Positions 58,020-64,000 of a stretch of DNA of 64,000 nt are shown here, piece by piece; position 1 is the stretch's first letter, and each line of letters begins with the position of its first letter. The stretch is from Aedes albopictus (lineage: Eukaryota; Arthropoda; Insecta; Diptera; Culicidae). The notes under the pieces were generated by a model that was not told the origin of the DNA, made no database searches, and saw nothing but the letters and a program-made list of their open reading frames with translations. Location of the stretch: positions 344,300,178 through 344,364,177 of the forward strand of contig NC_085138.1 in the NCBI RefSeq assembly GCF_035046485.1, read 5' to 3'. The position numbers were made by a program, and so were the translations under genes.

Positions 58020-58295
58020 ACCGTATGAATTTCTGAAGAAATCTCAAGAGAAATCTTTAGTCGAATTTTTGAGGAAACCTCTAGACGAATTTCTGGAGAA
58101 ATCTCTGGAAAAACTCTTCAAAACATTCCTGGAATTATATTTGAAAATATTAGTTGAAGGATTAACGAATTCTTTGCACAAAGCAGACTTTTCTGAAGAT
58201 AGTCCTAAAGGAGTACATGAAAAACTTCTTGGGAAAGCTGGTGGAATTCATAAAGTAATCTCTTGGAATAGCTTTAAAAGAATTTCAAAAGTCAT
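58020..58295 (-). repeat. Small 12-bp-type array
   Basis: Units such as CTGGAGAAATCT and CTGAAGAAATCTC run on the opposite strand to the main array. It passes directly into the dimeric satellite. The 81-codon frame here is a by-product. Confidence 0.55.
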
Positions 58296-59060
58296 GGCAT
58301 TTTCGATAAGCTGATGAACACTAAGCAGGAAAATATCCTCAGACCATATCTGAACCAGTAGTGTTCCGGAACCAGTGCCGGGACCGGAACCAGTTCCGGC
58401 TGTCCCGCCGAAAATGGCCAAATTTAAAATTTAACCAAACCCTTGCATGCGACGCATCGAATAGTAGCTTTTTCGATAACCTGATGTACGGTAAGTAATA
58501 AAATAGTCTCAGACCGTATCTGAACCGGTAGTGTTCCGGAACCCGTTCCAGGTGTCCCAATTATAAAAGTCAACCACACCCACGCATGCGACACATTAAA
58601 CCGTGGCATTTCCGATAAGCTGATGAACACTAAGCAGAAAAATATTCTCAGACCGTATCCGAACCGGTTCCGGGTGTCCCACCGATAGTGGCTAAATATA
58701 AAACTTAAACAAGCCCATGCATGCGGCACATCAAATAGGGGCTTTTTCGATAACCTGATGAACGGTAAGCAGGAAAATAGTCTCAGACCATAGCTGAACC
58801 AGTAGTGTTCCGGAACCGGATCCGGGTGTCCCGCCGGAAGTAGCCAAATGTAATAGTGAACCACACCCATACATGCGACACATCAAACCGTGGTATTTTC
58901 GATAAGCTGATGAAGACTAAGCAGGAAAATAGTCTCAGACCTTAGCTGAACCAGTAGCATTTTCTATAAGCTGACGAAGACTAAGCAGGAAAATAGTCTC
59001 AGACCTTATCTAAACCAGTAGTGTTCGGGTGTCCCGCCGGAGGTGGCCAATATGTGTAAA
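58296..59060. repeat. Dimeric satellite, about six monomers of 135-170 bp
   Basis: Monomers begin near 58300, 58470, 58608, 58742, 58892 and 58960. They alternate between type A (GATAAGCTGATGAACACTAAG) shortened here as GATAAGCTGATGAACACTAA, and type B (GATAACCTGATGAACGGTAA). All carry CTCAGACC, GAACCAGTAGTGTTCCGGAA or its remains, and GGGTGTCCC. The last two monomers are both A-like, and one is cut to 68 bp. Minus-strand frames across it are by-products. Confidence 0.75.
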
Positions 59061-59556
59061 TATGTGGTGTAAGAGAACAACATGTTGACAACCCTTGAGC
59101 ACTTCAATCCTCTTTTGCGTCTAAAATTACTGCGCAAAATTTTGACCCGACTGGTTGCGCCTTCGCGCTCTGTAATGTGGTTGAAATTTGAATTGGATTT
59201 AGTATGAATAAAGTTCCACTTGCTTGTATGTTTTGGTCAAATTTGACATAAATCTAGTATCCAATGATAATAAAATAAGCCTAAAATGTGCAGAAAAAAA
59301 ATTGTCAAAGACTGCAAAGTGATCTGTGGTAGTGAAAAAGTTATATTTTAGCTCGTTAAAATCGTCTCGATATTGATCGGCCTCCAGTGATAGTGAAAGT
59401 GGTAAAGCAGTCAACTAATTTTTCAGTTCTGCCTTTACGTTGAACATAACGTCGGAATATGTGCCATCAATAAGTTTTCCCAATTCGATGATGGCTTGGA
59501 TAAAATTCTCGCTTTTAGAACTGTTTGCAGATCAGGAGGAATTTCTCGGTCTATCT
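59061..59556. other. No supported feature
   Basis: AT-rich sequence; a 71-codon minus frame shows no features. Confidence 0.4.
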
Positions 59557-59728
59557 TGATGCATGGGAAATTCCTTGCCTGAATTGCTCAAGAAAGCGTA
59601 TTTTCTCCGATCGCAGTGAACAGTTGCGAAGAAATGACAATTCAAATGGTAGTCATTGTAGAAAGTTTCTACCAGGAATCGGTCAAGAAATTTCTTGAGT
59701 GATTCCTTTGAAACACGAAACTGGGCTT
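59557..59728. mobile_element. Third copy of the GCTCAAGAA foldback MITE family, one arm
   Basis: It shares GCATGGGAAATTCCTTGCC-like left sequence, GCTCAAGAAA, CGATCGCAGT, GCGAAGAAATGACAATTCAA and GAAAGTTTCTACCAGGAATC with the copy at 14461. Like that copy, it has only one arm. Confidence 0.6.
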
Positions 59729-59879
59729 TTAAAAATAAAGTATTTATCACGTCGACGGAAAGATCATGAGTACACATTCGGTGCGAAAGGCACTATCACC
59801 ACTAGGTGGATTAATATTTTATTTTTTCTAGAAAAATCTCTTCAAAATTTTCAAAAAAAAAAATGTTTCAGAAATTCGT

Positions 59880-60970
59880 AGAATGATTATTATAGAGACT
59901 CTTAAAGGAATTCTGTTGGAATCACTAAAAACATGCAAAAAGCAGAAATTCCTGAAGACGTGGAAGAATCCCTAGAGGAATTCATAGCGAAATATCTGTA
60001 CAAATTCCCGAAGGAATTCCAGAAAGATTTTCTGAAGAAACAACTGTAGGAATTTCTGATCTTCCCAAAAATGCAGAATGCCTGGAAAAATTACTGAAAG
60101 AATCCCTGGAGATATTTTCAATGGAATCCCCAGAAGATTTCTGAAATAATCCATGGAAGACTTTCAAATGAAATTCTTCGAGAAATTAAAAAAAAATCTG
60201 AAGGATTACCTGAGGGAACCCCAGGAGAATTTCCTAAGGAATCCTTGGAAGATTTGAAAACGGAATTCCTGGATCAGTTTCTGAAGGAACTTTGGGAGGC
60301 TTTCCGAAAGAATCCCTGGAGCTTGCTCTGGAATGATTTCTAAAGGAATGCATGGAGCAAATTTGAAAGGATTTGAAGCAAGTTTTTTTTAAGAATCTTT
60401 GGAAAATATTTTGACTATAGCAATGATTGAAAAAAAATCTAAAATAAAGAATCTTTGGATAAATGAGTAAAAAGTTTTTGAAGGAATATCTTAAAAAATC
60501 CTTAAAAGATTGTCTTAAGAATTTTTGCCGGAATTTTTGAGAAATTCTAAATTGTTGTTTTTATAAGGAAAAATATATTTCTGGAGGAATTTATAAAAAC
60601 ACTTTTGTGCAAGATTTTCCAAAAGAATATTCAAAGTGATTCTGAAAAAAAAACACAGGAAGGCTTTTTAGAGGAGCTCTTGAAGATTCCTAAAAATATG
60701 CTGAAGTTATTTCGAATCTGAAGCAAATTGGCGAATGTTTCTGCAGGGGAAACATTTGAAAGAATATGTTAGCAATCTCTGGTAGAATTTCTGCAGAAAT
60801 TTTGGGATTTTTTTTTGGAAAACCTTCTCAAGAATTTTTGAAGGTAAATATCTCTGAGCGTGTTTTTTAAAATAACTCCTGGAATAATTTCTGATTAGAT
60901 ATCTAGAGGATTTTCCAAAATAATCTCTGGATGAAGTTCTGCAAATTTCTGCACAAATTGGACGAATTAA
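59880..60970 (-). repeat. Degenerate 12-bp-type array
   Basis: Words such as CTGAAGGAACTTTGGGAG, CCTGGAGATATT and CTGGAGGAATTTAT recur, on the CCTGGAGGAATT strand. It is more decayed than the 52.6-57.0 kb block and richer in A runs. Confidence 0.6.
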
Positions 60971-61207
60971 ACATCGCAAAGCTAGAAGCTAGGACATTGC
61001 ATATGTGAATAATTTATTTCCATCGATTGATGATCACGATTTAAAAAGTAGGCGTTGCAAAGTCATGTCAAAATAGTTATTCTAGAAACTTTTGGGACAG
61101 AATCAAGTTCAAATTCCCGCTACCATTCCAAATTCCAATTTTTCAAATTAAATTTATCCAAATCCAAAACTTTGTATCTGGTTTCGTTGAAAATTTATCT
61201 AGAAAAA
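60971..61207 (+). promoter_or_regulatory. Upstream region of the two-exon gene
   Basis: AT-rich flank, in contrast to the GC-rich coding exon. No convincing TATA box or initiator can be fixed by eye. The bases before the chosen ATG (GAAAAAATGG) suit insect start sites. Confidence 0.3.
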
Positions 61208-62787
61208 ATGGCCCCCAACCGGATCTTCATGGTGGAACTGATAGTGGAAGACTTGCAGATGTTCTCAGCCGAACAGCTGGGCGGTTCGTCATCGCCACCT
61301 CCTGAAGAGGTTCAGCCGCAACCAACGGATGAGGAAGCCGGAGAATCCGAATCGTCCCCAACCTGTCCGGAGCGATGCATTCGCTTTCAGTTGTCCAATC
61401 TGGCTCGCTGCGAAGTTTGCGAGAAGGACTTCGGGTCCCAGCTGGACGAGAGTTCGGCCAAATTGGGCGAAAACTGCATGTTCACGCTGAATGTCGACGG
61501 GTTGAAGGAGAACGAGCTGAGCTTTGAGATTTCCGCATTGGAGAAGCGTAAAGATGGAGGCAAAAAGGTTTTGGGGAAGTGGGTGGAGCCCGCGAATGAA
61601 CTTTTGGACAATCTGGCGAAGAACTTTGACAACGTCAACGGCAGGCGAGGATCGGAGATATCGATCGGGACGGCCTTGTCGGACGACTCGGTGTCGAAGA
61701 AGAACTACCCCGTTTCGGAGACCATCCGGTCGCTGTATCCTCTGAGGGACGAACAGGAGGTCGTCCGGGGGTGTGTCATAGTGACCGTCCGGATCTCATG
61801 TCTGGGAACCCGGATTAATCAGAAGGTTAAGCTCGGTGCCAAGGATGATCAACCGGGAGTAACGTGTTTCAAGATGACCGATCAGGAAGGCGAAGAACAG
61901 TTCATGAAGTGCGTAGCGTTCGACGAGGTGGCCCATCCTCATCCGGTGATGTGCGAGGAATGCGAGAAACCGCCAAGCATGATCTCACTTCCTCCGACGC
62001 CACCTGGATCGGTGTGTAGCAAGGAGGAAGTGTGCGCGCCGTACGATGAGTACACCGCTGAAATGAATGGGAATGCAATTTCCATTCGGGTGGAGAAGGA
62101 CTCAGAGATCAAGGTCATGCTGGATGATGAACAGGATAACAGCTGTACCAAAGGATGTTGGGTAAGTGCTTTTGAAAAACCTACAAACGATTTTTCTAAC
62201 CTTGAACCTCTAAACTCTGAACTAATGGTCATCTGTTTAACTTTTCGTCGTCGTAGACTTCCCTTAAACTGCCGGAAGGCATCTACGCCTTGGAAGAACG
62301 GTACGTCCAACGGGAAGAGAACGCCTGCCGGCTCCCGGTCATCCGAGGTAACCTCAAGTACCCTGCCCGCCAGTGGTCGGCCGACTTCATGATGTGCAAA
62401 CAAAAGCGTCCGATCTGCGCAGAAGACTACCGCAAGCGGCCAGATGCGACTCGATCGATTTGTATGCAAACTCGAGACCCGGAGGAGCCTCACTCGGTGC
62501 ATCCTTGCGGGATCGAAATTTGCAAGAAAGGTTGGCACGATCCGAACGTGGACGTTTTCGTACTGAAGTTGGGTAAGAACAAGACTACCAGATCCCAGAA
62601 TGGCGGTAATCAGATTGAGCTGGAACTGAGGACCCCGAAAGGACCCATGCGGGAAAAGCGACCGAAGGAAACCCGAGGCGTTCAGGTGATCGAGTCCGAG
62701 TTTGAAGATTTCAAGCCTCCGCAGGCGGAAGATTCGAAGAAGCCGAAAAAGAAGGCCTCTGGTAAGAAGGGCGCCAAAAAGAAGTAA
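61208..62787 (+). CDS. Unrecognised insect protein, two exons, about 494 aa
   Basis: Exon 1 is 61208-62161 (318 codons) and exon 2 is 62257-62787 (176 codons plus stop), joined in phase 0 across a 95-bp intron with GTAAGT donor and TAG acceptor. The ATG at 61208 is chosen because it is followed by clearly coding, GC-richer sequence (MAPNRIFMVELIVEDLQMF). The frame is open back to an ATG at 61055, which would add 51 AT-rich codons. The N-terminus is followed by an acidic Ser/Pro/Glu linker (about residues 20-50), then a cysteine-bearing region (CPERC, CEVCEKDFG) and a middle part with MCEEC. Exon 2 has a Cys-rich block with KYPARQWSADFMMC, CAEDYRKRPDATRSIC and HPCGIEICKKGWHDP. It ends in a lysine-rich tail (KKPKKKASGKKGAKKK). 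There is no signal peptide or membrane segment. I do not know its function; the pattern resembles conserved insect proteins of unknown function. Confidence 0.8.
62162..62256 (+). other. Intron of the two-exon gene
   Basis: The donor GTAAGT follows codon TGG and the acceptor CGTCGTAG precedes ACTTCC. Length 95 bp, phase 0. The frame reads through into the intron before meeting a stop much later, but cysteine-rich coding resumes in another frame only after splicing here. Confidence 0.75.
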
Positions 62788-62841
62788 CCGTGAAGAAGAA
62801 AGCTCCACTGATTGTGTTCCACTGACTTCGACTCGCAGCTC

Positions 62842-62847
62842 ATTAAA
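62842..62847 (+). terminator. ATTAAA polyadenylation signal, putative
   Basis: ATTAAA lies 55 bases after the stop codon of the two-exon gene, a common variant of the AATAAA signal. No cleavage site can be set from sequence alone. Confidence 0.4.
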
Positions 62848-62849
62848 GG

Positions 62850-63519
62850 TTATTAGAAAAACAGTGCATCTGATAGGAACACTCTGGTGGTTTTATTTCC
62901 CCTTTTTCTTACTCACCTTCGCGTCGTCATCGCCGGATGGACGGCGCGGCCTTCGCCGTTACATAACGCGCAATTCGCAACAACACAAAACAATCATCTG
63001 CATCTCGTCCAGACCACAACAACCACGCGACGATGCCATAGACGCCTTCGGAGGTTTTGAAGCTAATTGGAGCGGACATTCCGCGCTGCCGAGAGCCGCA
63101 CCACGCCGGCCGGGGCCGACTTGCACAGGAATGTTATTGGCATTTAATGCCGGTAATGCAATGAAGGTGGCCTATTAACTGAGTTTTACGTGCACTTTGG
63201 TTTGTCGTTTGGGGAATGATGCAGTCGGGTGCATTGAAATGTTACATGGTGGTGGTTATACAATTTCAAGCGGATGGAAATTTTGAGCTTTGCATACTTA
63301 GCTGGAGGAAACCAAAATATGCAGATTATGGCATATTGTAAATTTTTGTATATATATTTTTTTTACAAAATTGTCTAGTTAACACAATTGTTAATATCTA
63401 CTCGGTGTTACTTACTGCTCGTGTATTCAATTACTAGCATTTACTGTGATGATAAATCCTTTTTTTAGCATAGTCATACCTGAAAGAGAAACAAAAACAT
63501 TGCATTAATACTTGTGGAA
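62850..63519. other. Downstream flank without supported gene
   Basis: A frame at 62702-63178 overlaps the end of the gene and is a shadow. The remainder is AT-rich with T-rich runs near 63350. Confidence 0.4.
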
Positions 63520-63990
63520 ATAGTAGTTTACGCAACAAGGTGCAGAATGACGATTTTTACAGCACGAGTCGTACATTTATCCAACGAGGCTTGCCGAGTT
63601 GGATAATTACGACGAGTGCTGGAAAAATCGAGTTCTGCACCGAGTTGCGTACAACGTTTTTTGCAATTTCATAAATTACCCTTGAGGATAGTTTTTAACA
63701 AAACTTTTTCATCAAACTGCACACTGATGTTCATAACCATGTTTAAGAAAATCTGAACATAACAGGTTATACTGTGCAGTTGTCAAATTTTTTCAAAACT
63801 GCGTCCACAAAGCATCAAGAAGTTGACCAAAACTGAAAACAGTGCTGTAATGGTTTATTACGCAACGCAAATCAGTGCTGTAATGAACCATTACAGCACT
63901 GTTTATTTGGTGTGGGAAAGTAGGCCTTTTCCTGTCAGATTTGCGTAAGGTAAAACAGCCTATTACGATGAGAAATTGCAAAAAAATACA
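63520..63990. repeat. Palindromic repeat cluster, probable inverted-repeat elements
   Basis: 63527-63655 folds as a long hairpin: ACGCAACAAGGTGCAGAA pairs with the inverse of TTCTGCACCGAGTTGCGT, and ATTTATCCAACGAGGC with TTGGATAATTA. Then TTTTTTGCAATTTC near 63658 faces an inverse copy at 63971-63985 (GAAATTGCAAAAAAA). Between them CAGTGCTGTAATG and CATTACAGCACTG form a further hairpin. It may be one foldback element that continues past the window. Confidence 0.55.
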
Positions 63991-64000
63991 TTCACTAAAA

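Noticed and set aside
61939..62808. 289-codon frame on the minus strand
   Set aside because: It is the antisense shadow of the two-exon gene, reading through its intron; the sense strand has splice sites, cysteine blocks and a poly-A signal.
1..64000. Integrated viral sequences (common in Aedes genomes)
   Set aside because: None of the translated frames that I read resembles viral polymerase, capsid or glycoprotein; the RT-like frames all fit non-LTR retrotransposons.

Overview
This window looks like intergenic, transposon-dense DNA of an aedine (culicine) mosquito, probably Aedes. The evidence is a Feilai-type tRNA-derived SINE, RTE-like and R4-like non-LTR retrotransposons, many TA- and TTA-flanked short inverted-repeat elements, and long arrays of a degenerate 12-bp repeat. 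This is inferred from repeat content alone; no database was searched. I support only one ordinary protein-coding gene: a two-exon gene at 61208-62787 (+) encoding about 494 aa of unrecognised function. Nearly all other long open frames are decayed retrotransposon ORFs or frames inside low-complexity arrays.

Layout. 302-1719 is a TA-flanked inverted-repeat element. 2500-6366 is an RTE-like LINE interrupted by a second, 5'-truncated RTE-like LINE. 8600-11460 is an old tandem array into which two head-to-tail non-autonomous Helitrons landed; the first Helitron carries a TA element, which itself carries a SINE with a perfect 11-bp target duplication. 11795-15290 is a decayed R4-like element with a C-terminal restriction-like endonuclease, broken by two foldback MITEs. 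16.9-23.2 kb holds MITEs, a SINE-like unit, a hAT-type MITE with 8-bp duplications, and a Feilai-type SINE split by a foldback element that contains a further MITE. 23.8-25.5 kb holds a same-strand pair of non-coding modules with islands of high similarity.

26.2-31.7 kb contains a second hAT-type MITE, a 143-bp satellite split by a TA element, and two head-to-tail Harbinger-type elements sharing one TTA. 33.2-34.4 kb has a 5S rRNA-like sequence and a tRNA-like sequence, each followed by an oligo-T run. 35.3-37.7, 43.0-44.7, 52.6-57.0, 58.0-58.3 and 59.9-60.95 kb are arrays of a degenerate 12-bp repeat (consensus RATTCCTCCAGG on one strand). They switch strand between and within blocks and generate spurious ORFs in all six frames. 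Between them lie LINE remnants, a second R4-like fragment, a TA element (46.6-47.2 kb), a 300-bp satellite (47.8-49.2 kb), further MITEs, and a dimeric satellite (58.3-59.06 kb). The window ends with the gene and a palindromic repeat cluster.

The genes do not form an operon or pathway. The main content is layered transposition: insertion order can be read from target-site duplications at several loci. The most notable signals are the paired non-coding module at 23.8-25.5 kb, several TA-flanked families with iterated subterminal motifs, the six-frame-open 12-bp repeat, and the 5S-like and tRNA-like units.
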